Assembly (NCBI GenBank): GCA_963813485.1
Contig: CAWEZE010000013.1
Span: 409,515-473,514 of the forward strand
Length of the DNA: 64,000 bases
From: DASQUK01 sp963813485
Lineage (GTDB): Bacteria > Actinomycetota > Acidimicrobiia > Acidimicrobiales > VFJN01
Direction of reading: 5' to 3'
The position numbers were made by a program, and so were the translations under genes. Shown piece after piece: positions 45,245 to 53,968 of this stretch; position 1 is the stretch's first letter, and each line of letters begins with the position of its first letter. The notes under the pieces are model-generated. The model saw only the letters and a list, made by a program, of their open reading frames with translations, was not told where the DNA came from and made no database searches.

Positions 45245-45317
45245 ATCGCGATGAGTTCGCTGGCGCCGTTCCGTCAGACTCTCCGACACCACTGCGCCAG
45301 ATGAAATTGGGGGACCG

Positions 45318-45733
45318 ATGGCCTTTCGTCCGTACCTGTTCTTCGGCGGCAACTGCCGGGATGCGTTCACCCGCTACCAAGAGATCTTCGGCGGCGAGCT
45401 GACGCTGATGGCCATGAAGGATGTCCCTGGCGAGGAGCCGCCCGCCGACAAGGCCGACATGATCATCCATGCCGCCCTTACCGTCGGCGACGACCTGCTG
45501 ATGGCGTCCGACGATCCGATGGCCGACAACTTCGGTCCGTCCAAGGGATGATGGTGAGCTACGACGCCGCCGACACCGCGGACGCCAAGCGCGTTTTCGA
45601 TGCGCTCGCCGACGGTGGCAGCGTCACCCAGGCACTCGAGCCGACGTTCTTCTCGGAGGCCTTCGGCATGTGCGTCGACCGGTTCGGCACGCCCTGGATG
45701 GTCGTCGCCCCGCAGCCGCAGCAGTCGTCCTGA
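45318..45733 (+). CDS. PhnB-like VOC family protein, split by an apparent 1-base deletion
   Basis: Two adjoining frames make one glyoxalase-fold protein of the PhnB/DUF1338-like type: MAFRPYLFFGGNCRDAFTRYQEIFGGEL through MADNFGPSKG, then MMVSYDAADTADAKRVFDALADGGSV to FGMCVDRFGTPWMVVAPQ. In intact homologues these parts are continuous; the break is in GGG at 45545-45547 and the locus is 3n+2 long. Joined length about 138 residues is typical. Function of this family is unclear (methyltransferase-like names are historical). Confidence 0.8.
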
Positions 45734-45752
45734 CCCGTCGCATACCCGGGTT

Positions 45753-46106
45753 CTACGCCAAACCGAGCTCCTGCATCCGAGTGCGGACGAGCTTCTTGAC
45801 GAGGCGCTTGGGGAGCGGCTTGTCGATGGCGAACTTCAGCGAACCCTTGGAGGTCTCGTAGGGCGCGACGTCGGCGGCGAGCGTCGCGAGCACCGATCCG
45901 CTGTGAGGCAGGTAGCTCAGGTGCTTCTTGAATGCAGCGAATCCTGCGACCGTCTTGCCCTGCACCTTGAACGCCGGCATGCCGTACGAGATGCACTGCT
46001 CCGCACCTGGTACCAGCTCCATGATCGATGCTCGCAGCCCCTCGAGCGTGCTTCGCTGTGGCTCGTCCAACCCCGCCAGGTAGCCGTCGATCTCGTCTGG
46101 CGCCAT
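45753..46106 (-). CDS. DUF1801 (YdhG/CyaY-like fold) protein
   Basis: A 117-residue protein with the family start IDGYLAGLDEPQRSTLEGLRASIMELVPGAEQCISYGMPAFKVQGK, then FAAFKKHLSYLPHSGSVL and TSKGSLKFAIDKPLPKRLVKKLVRTRMQEL. The fold resembles frataxin-like YjbR proteins; no biochemical role is established. Convergent with the PhnB-like gene, 19 bp apart. Confidence 0.88.
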   Translation of the reverse strand: MAPDEIDGYLAGLDEPQRSTLEGLRASIMELVPGAEQCISYGMPAFKVQGKTVAGFAAFKKHLSYLPHSGSVLATLAADVAPYETSKGSLKFAIDKPLPKRLVKKLVRTRMQELGLA

Positions 46107-46164
46107 GGGCCGAGTTTCGCACCGTGGCTCGCGGAGATCGACGTGACTGGCGGCGGGGCCAGGA

Positions 46165-46320
46165 TCACGGAGCGGTCGTCGTGCGGGTGCTCTCGTGGCT
46201 GCGGATGATGAGGTGGTCGGCGATCTCGCGGGCGGAAACGTGCTTAGTCGCGCCCGATCGGCGGTCTCGGACTTCCACGGTCCCGTCGGCAAGGCCCCGG
46301 CCGACGATGACACGTCTCGC
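46165..46320 (-). pseudogene. Fragment of a prolyl-tRNA synthetase C-terminus
   Basis: The last 50 codons of an open frame read RRVIVGRGLADGTVEVRDRR followed by SGATKHVSAREIADHLI, which matches the anticodon-binding domain end of bacterial ProRS (VGRGLxDGxxEVxDRxxGE pattern). No start codon or upstream part of proS is present: the fragment begins directly after the stop of the neighbouring hydrolase gene. It looks like a leftover 3' end after deletion or insertion. Confidence 0.55.
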
Positions 46321-46322
46321 GG

Positions 46323-47147
46323 CTACCGCAGCGGTGGTGCTTGGAGAGCGTCGGAACAAAAGGCGGCGATCGCCGCCCCGACGGGTCCGGGGGCTTCCAT
46401 CTGGAGCAGGTGGCTGGCGTCGGGGATGTCCGCGTCGTGGCACTGCGGGAACCACTCGTGGAGCAGCTCATGACCTTCGACGAACAAGGGGCTCGTCTTG
46501 GAGCCGAGCACGGACAGAACCGGGCACGTGATGGCCGTGGCCTGCTCGGGTCCGAAGGTCCAGTCGGATACGGCGGGTAGCTCGCTGACGAAGAACGTGG
46601 CGGCGTCCTTCACCGCCTGCGCGATCCCTCCGGGCACCGTCCGCTCGATCGCATTGCGCCAGTCGCGATCACCGACGAGAGCCAGGAAGCCATGGACGGC
46701 ACTTTCCGCGTCGCCATCTTCGTAGCGTCCGACGAGGGGCGTGACCAGGTCGACGAAGGCCGCGCCGCTCGGCACCATCATGAGCGCCGGTTCCAGTAGG
46801 ACAAGCGACGACACCCTGGTGGGGTGGCGGGACGCGATCTCGAGGGCGATGGATCCGCCGCTCGAGTGGCCCACCACATGAGCACGATCGACTCCGAGGT
46901 GCTCGAGGAGCCCGACGGCATCCTCGGCGTGCACGGCGACCGCCGTTGCCCGCGCCTCGGGCGGGCAGCTGCTTCCGCCGACGCCGCGTCGGTGGTAGCG
47001 GATGCGCTGGAACCGGTCGAGGGCCGGATCCTCAACGAGTGGCCGCATGGCGTCGGCGATGTGGGCGCCGTGGATGAACAGGATCGGCTCGCCCCGACCC
47101 ACGACCTCGTAGGCGACTTCGACGCCGTTGACCTTGACGTGTCGCAT
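46323..47147 (-). CDS. Alpha/beta hydrolase
   Basis: A 274-residue hydrolase starting MRHVKVNGVEVAYEVVGRGEPILFIHGA with GGAGGAC upstream. Nucleophile Ser in VVGHSSGGSIAL; acid probably in VLSVLGSKTSPLFVEGHELL region, where the usual Asp is not obvious; His in IPDASHLLQMEAPG. Cytoplasmic, substrate unknown. Divergent from the hydrolase-cyclase gene across 162 bp. Confidence 0.88.
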   Translation of the reverse strand: MRHVKVNGVEVAYEVVGRGEPILFIHGAHIADAMRPLVEDPALDRFQRIRYHRRGVGGSSCPPEARATAVAVHAEDAVGLLEHLGVDRAHVVGHSSGGSIALEIASRHPTRVSSLVLLEPALMMVPSGAAFVDLVTPLVGRYEDGDAESAVHGFLALVGDRDWRNAIERTVPGGIAQAVKDAATFFVSELPAVSDWTFGPEQATAITCPVLSVLGSKTSPLFVEGHELLHEWFPQCHDADIPDASHLLQMEAPGPVGAAIAAFCSDALQAPPLR

Positions 47148-47309
47148 TGGCTTGTCCTCCGTCGAGCTGTGGACTCGTTCGGGAGGAAGGGCGCCACAGG
47201 CGCCGTCGCGTCGCGACGCGACGTGTAGCGCCTGATGCGTGGCCCGCGCCATCGGCCGCGGGTGGAGGAGCAGAATGGTGGAGCGCAACCAGGACTGGGA
47301 GAGGCAGCG

Positions 47310-49286
47310 ATGAGCCAGCCGGTCACGCGGTACGCCAGGGCGGGCGATGTGAGCATCGCCTACCAGGTCATCGGTGAGGGTCCGGTGGATCTCGTGTGGG
47401 CCTACGGGCTGGCGTCCAACGTCGAGGTGTTCTGGGAAGAGCCGTCGCTTGCCGCGTTCTTCCGGCGGCTGGCCGAGTTCAGTCGGCTTCTCATCTTCGA
47501 CCGCCGGGGCTGCGGGCTCTCGGACCGAGGCGGCGTGTTGACCACCCCGACACTCGAGGAACGCGCGGACGACATCCTCGCCGTGCTCGACGCCGTGGGC
47601 GCCGAGCGGGCCTCGATCCTCGGGGTATCGGAGGGCGCCGGGTTGGCCGCCGTGTTCGCGTCGACCCACCCGGAGCGAACCACCAGCATCATCCTGTACG
47701 GCACGGTCTGCCGCCTCCCGGACATCGAGCATCCGCTGGACTGGCACGACGAGCAGCGCGCCATGGAATTCCTCGCCGGCATGGGCGCAGGGTGGGGAAC
47801 GGAGGAGGCGGCCGAAGCCGGGGTGCCCCTGTGGGCGGCGAGCATGACAGGCGACGCCGACTTCACCAGATGGCTCGGCCGCTACATGCGCCAGTCGGTG
47901 AGCCGCAACGAGATCGTGCCGCTGCTGATGACGAACTTCGCGTACGCCCTCCCCGATGTCTTCCCGGCAGTGCGCGTGCCGGCGCTCGTGCTCAACCGCC
48001 GCGACGATCCCCTGGCGCCGGTGGCCTACGCCCGTCGCATCGCGTCACTGATCCCCGACGGTCACCTCGTCGAGCTGGACGGAGTCGACCACCTCCCCTT
48101 CGTCGGCGACGCCGAGGCGGTAGCGGCCGAGATCGAGGAGTTCCTGGTCGGCTCACGAGCGCACACCGCCCGTCAGCGGCGCCTGCTCACGCTCGTGTTC
48201 ACCGACATCGCCCAGTCGACCACACGGGTCGTCGAGCGGGGCGACGATGTCTGGCGTGAGCTCCTGGCCGCCCACGACCAGGACGTGCGGCGGCACCTCG
48301 CCCGCTTCGGTGGCCAAGAAGTCAAACATCTCGGCGATGGCTTCTTGGCCGCCTTCGACGGCCCCGCCCGCGCCATCCGCTGCGCCCTCGGCATCAGCGA
48401 CGCTGCCGAGCGACGCGGCCTTCCCCTCCGGGTCGGCGTCCACACTGGTGAGTGCGAGATCGTGGACGGGGACGTTCGCGGCATCGCCGTGCACGTCGGT
48501 GCCCGACTTGCCGACCTGGCCGAGCCAGGCGAGATCCTGGCATCGAGCACCGTACGCGACCTCGTCGCCGGCTCGGGCGTCCGCTTCGGCGAGGGACGTG
48601 ACGTCGAGCTGGCCGGGATCGCCGGGAACCGGACGGTCTTGCCCGTGGTCCGCCAGGGCGTCAGACCCGACGTCGCCCGTCGGCTCGCCAGCGAACAGGC
48701 CAACGTGTTCCGCCGTGACGGCGAGTACTGGACCGTCGGCTACCGGGGCCTCGTGGTGACCCTCCGGGACAGCAAGGGCCTCCACGACCTCGCTCACCTG
48801 CTCACCGAACCCCGACGCGAGATCCACGTCCTCGATCTCATAGCGGAGGGAACCGGTGCCCGGTCCGTGTCCGCGAGCGCGGCCGCCCAGGCGGGACTCG
48901 CCATTCAAGGCCGGGGCGAGCCAGTGATCGACCAGACGGCCCTGGCCCAGTACAAGCGCCGAATCGCCGAGCTCGAAACCGAGATCGACCAGGCGCACGA
49001 ACGCGGCGACGGTGAAGCGGCGGCGGTGGCCCAGGAGGAGCTCGACGCGCTCATCACCCAGCTGACCGCCGCTTACGGCCTCGGCGGTCGCTCCCGCCGA
49101 ATACCCGACCACGTCGAGCGCGCCAGGAAAGCAGTCAGCCGCCGGCTGCGCGACGCCATCACCCGGATCGCGCACGCCCACCCCCGGCTCGGACGGCATC
49201 TCGACGCTTCCATCCGCACCGGTGCGTTCTGCTCGTACCAGCCAGAGCGAGACACCGTGTGGGCGATCGAAACCCATACGGGCTGA
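47310..49286 (+). CDS. Fusion of alpha/beta hydrolase, class III nucleotidyl cyclase and a C-terminal conserved domain
   Basis: A 658-residue soluble protein in three parts. Residues 10-282: hydrolase with nucleophile in LGVSEGAG (Ser107), Asp in RRDDPLAP and His in GVDHLPF. Residues 290-450: cyclase domain with both metal Asp (LVFTDI, D299; HLGDGF, D343), substrate Lys in EVKHLGD and Asp/Arg in GDVRGIAVHVGARL, where the usual Asn is His. Residues 470-655: EYWTVGYRGLVVTLRDSKGL, a coiled-coil-like stretch, and a helical end (ARKAVSRRLRDAITRIAHAHPRLGRHLDASIRTG), a module also seen at the end of other actinobacterial signalling proteins. It suggests a ligand-sensing cyclase. ATG has GGGAGAGG upstream. 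Confidence 0.88.
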   Translation: MSQPVTRYARAGDVSIAYQVIGEGPVDLVWAYGLASNVEVFWEEPSLAAFFRRLAEFSRLLIFDRRGCGLSDRGGVLTTPTLEERADDILAVLDAVGAERASILGVSEGAGLAAVFASTHPERTTSIILYGTVCRLPDIEHPLDWHDEQRAMEFLAGMGAGWGTEEAAEAGVPLWAASMTGDADFTRWLGRYMRQSVSRNEIVPLLMTNFAYALPDVFPAVRVPALVLNRRDDPLAPVAYARRIASLIPDGHLVELDGVDHLPFVGDAEAVAAEIEEFLVGSRAHTARQRRLLTLVFTDIAQSTTRVVERGDDVWRELLAAHDQDVRRHLARFGGQEVKHLGDGFLAAFDGPARAIRCALGISDAAERRGLPLRVGVHTGECEIVDGDVRGIAVHVGARLADLAEPGEILASSTVRDLVAGSGVRFGEGRDVELAGIAGNRTVLPVVRQGVRPDVARRLASEQANVFRRDGEYWTVGYRGLVVTLRDSKGLHDLAHLLTEPRREIHVLDLIAEGTGARSVSASAAAQAGLAIQGRGEPVIDQTALAQYKRRIAELETEIDQAHERGDGEAAAVAQEELDALITQLTAAYGLGGRSRRIPDHVERARKAVSRRLRDAITRIAHAHPRLGRHLDASIRTGAFCSYQPERDTVWAIETHTG

Positions 49287-49674
49287 CCATCTACCCGACC
49301 GACTGGGATTGCTCGCGGCGCGGCCATTGACCGTGCCGGAGTGAAGTTGCCTCCCGCGACCAAGTCGGCAGTTCGTTCGGCAACAGACACGCCCCCATGC
49401 TCGCCCTTCTCGCGCGCCTGCCTCGCTGGCGTCCAGTCGCGGGACGCGTCGACCGTGTCCCCGAATGCGCGGCGCGGGCGGCCGGTGGGGGTAGCACCAA
49501 ACGCCGGCACGGCGGCTCAGTCAGCAGTCGAACAGTCGTCCGTGGAGCTCTGGGCCAGAGTGCCAGTAGGAGGCATCTCGGTCGAGGCTCATGAACCGAC
49601 GTCGGCTACCACACCGAACGCAAGGTCAACACCAAACCATTGGTTCGAACGTCGACACTCACCTGCGGAAGGAG
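49287..49674. other. Non-coding stretch before tRNA-Val
   Basis: I see no supported gene here. It contains the second copy of the 23-bp repeat (49636-49658) close to the 3' end of tRNA-Val. Confidence 0.5.
49636..49658. repeat. 23-bp direct repeat, copy 2
   Basis: Identical to 45121-45143 and in the same orientation, 16 bp beyond the 3' end of tRNA-Val(CAC). Confidence 0.8.
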
Positions 49675-49748
49675 TGGGCGTAAGAGGACTCGAACCTCTG
49701 ACCTCACGCGTGTGAAGCGCGCGCTCTAACCAGCTGAGCTATACGCCC
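49675..49748 (-). tRNA. tRNA-Val (anticodon CAC)
   Basis: Complete cloverleaf on the minus strand: acceptor GGGCGTA/TACGCCC, D arm GCTC-AGCTGGTTA-GAGC, anticodon stem CGCGC/GCGTG with loop TTCACAC (anticodon CAC, reading GUG), T arm AGAGG-TTCGAGT-CCTCT, discriminator A. CCA is not encoded, as usual in actinobacteria. Confidence 0.95.
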
Positions 49749-51233
49749 GGGAGCATTGAACTCTAGCAACGCCGCAATCCGGCACCCGTCTACACGTCCG
49801 CTCCGGGTCACTGTCCGGGTCACTCGTCCCCGTACGGCGCCAGCAGTGTCGAGAGCGAGCGCGTCCTCCAGCAGCGCCAGCGCCCGCAGCACCACGACGT
49901 CGCCGTGCTGGGGGCCGACGATCTGCAGGCCCACAGGCATGCCGTCGGCGGTGAAGCCGGCGCACACCGACCCCGCCGGCGAGCGGGTCATGTTGAACGG
50001 GTAGGTGTTCGCCACCCAGTTGACGTCGGGTTCGCCGTCGATCGTGCCCGGTTCGCCGACGCGTGGTAGCTGGCCCGCGACCGTCGGGGACAACAGCAGC
50101 GAAACCCCGTGGAACAGATCCACGAGGGCCAGGTTCAGCGTGTGGCAGGCGTCGAGCGCTTCGATCACCTGGCCCGGACCAAGCGACGACCGGGCCCACT
50201 CCACCAGCGCGACCAGCCCGGGATCGATGCGGCTCCACACCGCGTCGTCGGCGCGGAACTTGTCCAGCGAGCGCAGCGAGGCCGCGCCGACCAGCGCCAG
50301 CCAGTCCTGCACCGGGTCGGCATCGAACAGCCCATGGACCGTGACGACCTCGGTCCCCAGCTCCTGGAACCGTGCGACCGCCGACTCGCACACGGCCAAG
50401 ACCTCGGAATCGACCCGGCCGTAACCCAGGGTGGGAGCCCATGCCACCTTGCGGGGCGGGTTGAGGGTCGTGAGCGACCGCGACCACGAACCGTCGGGTA
50501 GCGGAAGCGACACGAGGTCGGTCGGCTCGGGGCCCACGACGCTGTCGAGCGCCAGCGCCGCGTCCCGGATGCCACGGGTCATCACGCTCCGGGTGGACAG
50601 CATGGGCCAGCCGGGCGGCTCCCTCCCGCCCATCGGCACCCGCCCCAGCGACGGCTTGAAGCCGGTCAACCCGGTGGCCGACGCCGGGATCCGGATCGAG
50701 CCCCCGCCGTCGGACCCCGTCGCCAGCGGCACCAGCCCAGCCGCCAGCGCCGCCGCCGATCCCCCGGACGAACCGCCGGGCGAGCGCTCCAGCGACCACG
50801 GATTGTGGGTGGCGCCGAACACCTCGTTGACCGTGTCGGCCTTCCAGCCGAACTCGGGGGTGTTGGTCTTGCCCACGACCACGCAGCCGGCGGCCCGCAG
50901 GCGCTCAACCAGCGACGAGTCGCTGCCGGCCGGCGGACCGCCGGCATAGGCCGCCGAACCACGGCTGGTGACGAACCCGGCGGCGTCCTCTAGGTCCTTG
51001 ACCGCCAGCGGGACGCCGGCCAACGCCCCGACGTCCTCGTCACCGGCGATGCGGGCATCGATCGCCGACGCGTCCGCCAGTGCCGCCTCGCCGTCGACGG
51101 CGACAAAGGCCCCGATCTCGTCGTCGTACCGGTCGATCCGCTCGAGGGCCGCCTGCACGACCTCGCGGGCTGACATGGCCCGAGTCGCCACCTGCTCGGC
51201 GATCTCGGCAACGGTGGTGCGGCGGAAGTCCAT
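49704..51233 (-). CDS. Amidase signature family hydrolase, 3' end probably frameshifted into tRNA-Val
   Basis: Hydrolyses an amide bond; close to Glu-tRNA amidotransferase A and nicotinamidase-type amidases. The Ser-cisSer-Lys triad is visible: Lys in PLAVKDLEDAAG, the Gly/Ser-rich signature SPGGSSGGSAAALAAGLVPLATGSDGGGSIRIPA. The written frame of 509 residues runs into the tRNA gene, coding RIAQLVRARASHA, a known tRNA translation artefact. If one base is removed near 49836 the protein instead ends AYGDE at a TGA at 49820-49822, the usual place for this family. I favour the shorter end. Confidence 0.88.
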   Translation of the reverse strand: MDFRRTTVAEIAEQVATRAMSAREVVQAALERIDRYDDEIGAFVAVDGEAALADASAIDARIAGDEDVGALAGVPLAVKDLEDAAGFVTSRGSAAYAGGPPAGSDSSLVERLRAAGCVVVGKTNTPEFGWKADTVNEVFGATHNPWSLERSPGGSSGGSAAALAAGLVPLATGSDGGGSIRIPASATGLTGFKPSLGRVPMGGREPPGWPMLSTRSVMTRGIRDAALALDSVVGPEPTDLVSLPLPDGSWSRSLTTLNPPRKVAWAPTLGYGRVDSEVLAVCESAVARFQELGTEVVTVHGLFDADPVQDWLALVGAASLRSLDKFRADDAVWSRIDPGLVALVEWARSSLGPGQVIEALDACHTLNLALVDLFHGVSLLLSPTVAGQLPRVGEPGTIDGEPDVNWVANTYPFNMTRSPAGSVCAGFTADGMPVGLQIVGPQHGDVVVLRALALLEDALALDTAGAVRGRVTRTVTRSGRVDGCRIAALLEFNAPGRIAQLVRARASHA

Positions 51234-51276
51234 CGGATCCGCACGCTAGCGATCCATGGTCACGCTGGCGGCCCGC

Positions 51277-52591
51277 TCAGGGCGGCGCTTCCAGGAGCAC
51301 CATGAGACGCTCGAGGCCCGCAATCCGGCTGCCCTTCAGCAGCACGGCGTCGCCGTCCCCGAGGCGCCCGAGCGCCGCCGGGACTTCGTCGACGCCGCCC
51401 ACGACGGTCCCGCCGTAGGCCCGAACACCGACCCCTATGACCTCCACCCCCAGCTCACGGGCGACCCGGCCAACCGCCCGGTGCTCCTCGTCGCTCGACG
51501 GGCCGAGCTCGGCCATCAGGCCCAGCACCGCGATCCGGCGTCGGGCGGGCAGCCGGGCCAGGGCGCGCAACGCGGCCGCCATCGACGTGGGGTTGGCGTT
51601 GTACGCGTCGTTCACCACGAGCGCGCCGGATGCCAGCCGGACCAGGTCCATGCGCCAGCGCGACAGCACTGCGGCCCCCAGCGCCTCCGCCACGTCGGCC
51701 AATGGGGACGGCGCACACCAGCGCCGACGTGGCCGCTGCCAGGGCGTTGTCGATCATGTGCTCGCCCCGCACCCCGAGGCGGACCGAGGCGCCGCCCCAG
51801 GGCGACACCAGGCGAAACGAAGGTCGCAACTCGTCGTCCAGCGTCGCCGACTCGGCCCGGACATCGCCGCCGTCGCCGTAGGTGACGGTCTCCGCAGGTG
51901 TGCGGGACGCCATGGCCGCCACAAACGGGTCGCCGGCGTTGAGGACGGCGTGGCCGCTGTCGGGAAGGGCCTCGACCAACTCACCCTTGGCCGCCGCCAC
52001 CTCCTCGAGTGTCCCGAACGTCTCGGTGTGCACTGCCGCCACGCGGGTCACAACTCCGACAGTCGGCGCTGCCAACGCGCACAGCTCGGCGATATGGCCC
52101 ATGCCGCGGGCCCCCATCTCCACGACCAAGGCTTCGGTGTCGGGGCCGGCGTTCACCAAGGTGAGCGGCACGCCCAGCTCGTTGTTGAACGAGCCGACGC
52201 TGGCCGACGTTCGCCAGCGCGCGGCCAGGGCCACCGCCAGCAGGTCCTTGACGCTGGTCTTGCCCACCGAACCGGTGATGCCCACCACCCGTTCCGGGAG
52301 GCGGGTCCGCGCGAGGCGACCCACCGCGCCCAGGGCCTCCACCGTGTCGCCGACCTCGACGGCGGTGGCGTCGACGCCCTCGACCGGACCACGCGACGTG
52401 AGGTAGGCCGCAGCTCCGCCGGCGACGGCGCCGGCGACGAAGTCGTGGCCGTCACGAGCCGCGACCACGGGCACGAACAGCTGGCCGGCCACCACCTGGC
52501 GCGAATCGATGCTGGCGCCGGAGACCCCCACATCGGGGCCGGACAGCACCCCGCCGGTCGCCTTGGCGATCTCGCTCGTGAGGAGTTCCAC
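51277..52591 (-). CDS. murF: UDP-MurNAc-tripeptide:D-Ala-D-Ala ligase MurF, with an apparent 1-base insertion
   Basis: Adds D-Ala-D-Ala to the peptidoglycan precursor. First part: GTG start VELLTSEIAKATGG, the UDP-binding domain, Walker-type VVGITGSVGKTSVKDLL, ALVVEMGARGMGHI and GEHMIDNALAAATSALVCAV. Second frame: PLADVAEALGAAVLSRWRMD, VVNDAYNANPTSMAAALRAL and VLLKGSRIAGLERL. The switch is at a GGGG run (51704-51707); length is 3n+1. Joined size of 437 residues is normal. Divergent from ddl, which makes its substrate. Confidence 0.92.
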
Positions 52592-52674
52592 GGCGCAGCA
52601 TCATCGCAGGCCGACGCCCCCCGCCTCGTTCGTGTGCGCGGCCCGTTCCTCGAACCCCGTTACTCTCGCTGGCC

Positions 52675-53763
52675 ATGACTCGCCCCGACCGCATCCGGCT
52701 CGTCGTCCTGTTCGGCGGGCAGTCGGCCGAGCACGAGGTGTCGTGCACCACAGCCGCGCACGTGCTGCGCGCGGTCGATCCCGATCGCTACGACGTCGTG
52801 CCCGTGGGCATCACCCGGGAGGGCACCTGGGTGCAGGCCGACGACGCTCAGACGGCCCTGACACGGGGCGCGGCCGCCCTGCCGGCGCCGCCCGACCGCC
52901 TGGAGGCCACCGGGACGGCGGTCGAGCCGTTGCGCACCGTCATGCCGTCCACCGACGATCTGCCGGTCGTGGTGCTGCCCTTGCTCCACGGTCCCCACGG
53001 CGAGGACGGCACGGTCCAGGGCCTGCTCGAACTGGCGGGCGTGCCGTACGTCGGCTCAGGCGTCCTGGCGTCGGCGCTGGCCATGGACAAGGTCAAGGCC
53101 AAGGAGATCCTCGCGGTCCACCGGCTGCCACACGTGGCGTGGGTCGCCGTACGTGACACGCAGATCGACGGCGCCGCCGCCGCCATGGACGGGGCGCAGC
53201 TGAGCTACCCGGTGTTCGTGAAGCCGGCGAACCTGGGGTCATCGGTGGGCGTGACCAAGGTGCACGACCCGTCCGAGCTCGACGAGGCCGTCGCGCTGGC
53301 AGCGACGTACGACGAGTGGATCCTCATCGAGGAGGGCGTGACCGCCCGCGAGATCGAGGTCGCGGTCCTCGGCAACGCCGAACCGCGCGCCTCGGTGCCG
53401 GGCGAGATCGTCTCCAGCCACGAGTTCTACGACTACGAGGACAAGTACGTGGACGGCGCATGCCAGCTGCTGGTCCCGGCCCCCCTCGACGAACCCCGCA
53501 TCGCCCAGGTCCGGGCGCTCGCCATCGACGCCTATCGGGCGCTCCGTTGCGAGGGTATGGCCCGCGTCGACTTCTTCTACGAGGAGGACGGGCGGGGCTT
53601 CCTGGTCAACGAGGTCAACACCATCCCCGGCTTCACGCCCGTGTCGATGTACCCGAAGCTCTGGGAGGCGTCGGGCCTGGCGTACCCGGACCTGATCGAG
53701 GAGCTGGTGCGCCTGGCGGTCGAGCGGCACGAGCATCGCAGCCGCTTCTCCACCAAACGCTGA
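52675..53763 (+). CDS. ddl: D-alanine--D-alanine ligase
   Basis: Makes the D-Ala-D-Ala used by MurF. The 362-residue ATP-grasp enzyme has LVVLFGGQSAEHEVSC, LLHGPHGEDGTVQGLLELAGVPYVGSGV, FVKPANLGSSVGVTKV, the omega-loop region EFYDYEDKYVDGA and VNEVNTIPGFTPVSMYPKLW. The omega-loop Tyr and the overall pattern fit D-Ala-D-Ala rather than D-Ala-D-Lac specificity. ATG start; divergent from murF across 83 bp. Confidence 0.95.
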   Translation: MTRPDRIRLVVLFGGQSAEHEVSCTTAAHVLRAVDPDRYDVVPVGITREGTWVQADDAQTALTRGAAALPAPPDRLEATGTAVEPLRTVMPSTDDLPVVVLPLLHGPHGEDGTVQGLLELAGVPYVGSGVLASALAMDKVKAKEILAVHRLPHVAWVAVRDTQIDGAAAAMDGAQLSYPVFVKPANLGSSVGVTKVHDPSELDEAVALAATYDEWILIEEGVTAREIEVAVLGNAEPRASVPGEIVSSHEFYDYEDKYVDGACQLLVPAPLDEPRIAQVRALAIDAYRALRCEGMARVDFFYEEDGRGFLVNEVNTIPGFTPVSMYPKLWEASGLAYPDLIEELVRLAVERHEHRSRFSTKR

Positions 53764-53968
53764 GAACCCGCTCAGCCCGCGGAGCGGATGCCAGGGTCGA
53801 CGGCGTCTCGGATGCGGGCCTCGTCGCCCGGCCACAAGCCTTGGTCTGCTGGTCGCGCTGACGCTCCGCCAAGTCGTCATTCGTTCGCGGAAGATCGCGG
53901 TGGACGCGGAACCGCGGCACGCCGGCCCACAGGAAGCGGATTCGAGTAGGCCGAGGGGCGGTACGCGC

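Larger units (their letters stand above)
44994..45317. other. Intergenic region with repeats, no gene seen
   Basis: Holds one copy of a 23-bp direct repeat (45121-45143) and the second copy of the 75-bp repeat (45161-45244). A 60-codon open frame across both (from about 45063) has no ribosome site and is taken as repeat remnant. Confidence 0.5.

Noticed and set aside
45063..45245. Possible 60-aa gene
   Set aside because: The frame is made of two repeat elements and lacks a ribosome site; treated as remnant DNA.
49636..49748. Prophage or integrative element attachment at tRNA-Val
   Set aside because: No integrase, and the 23-bp repeat does not include the tRNA 3' end; kept only as a weak hypothesis in findings.
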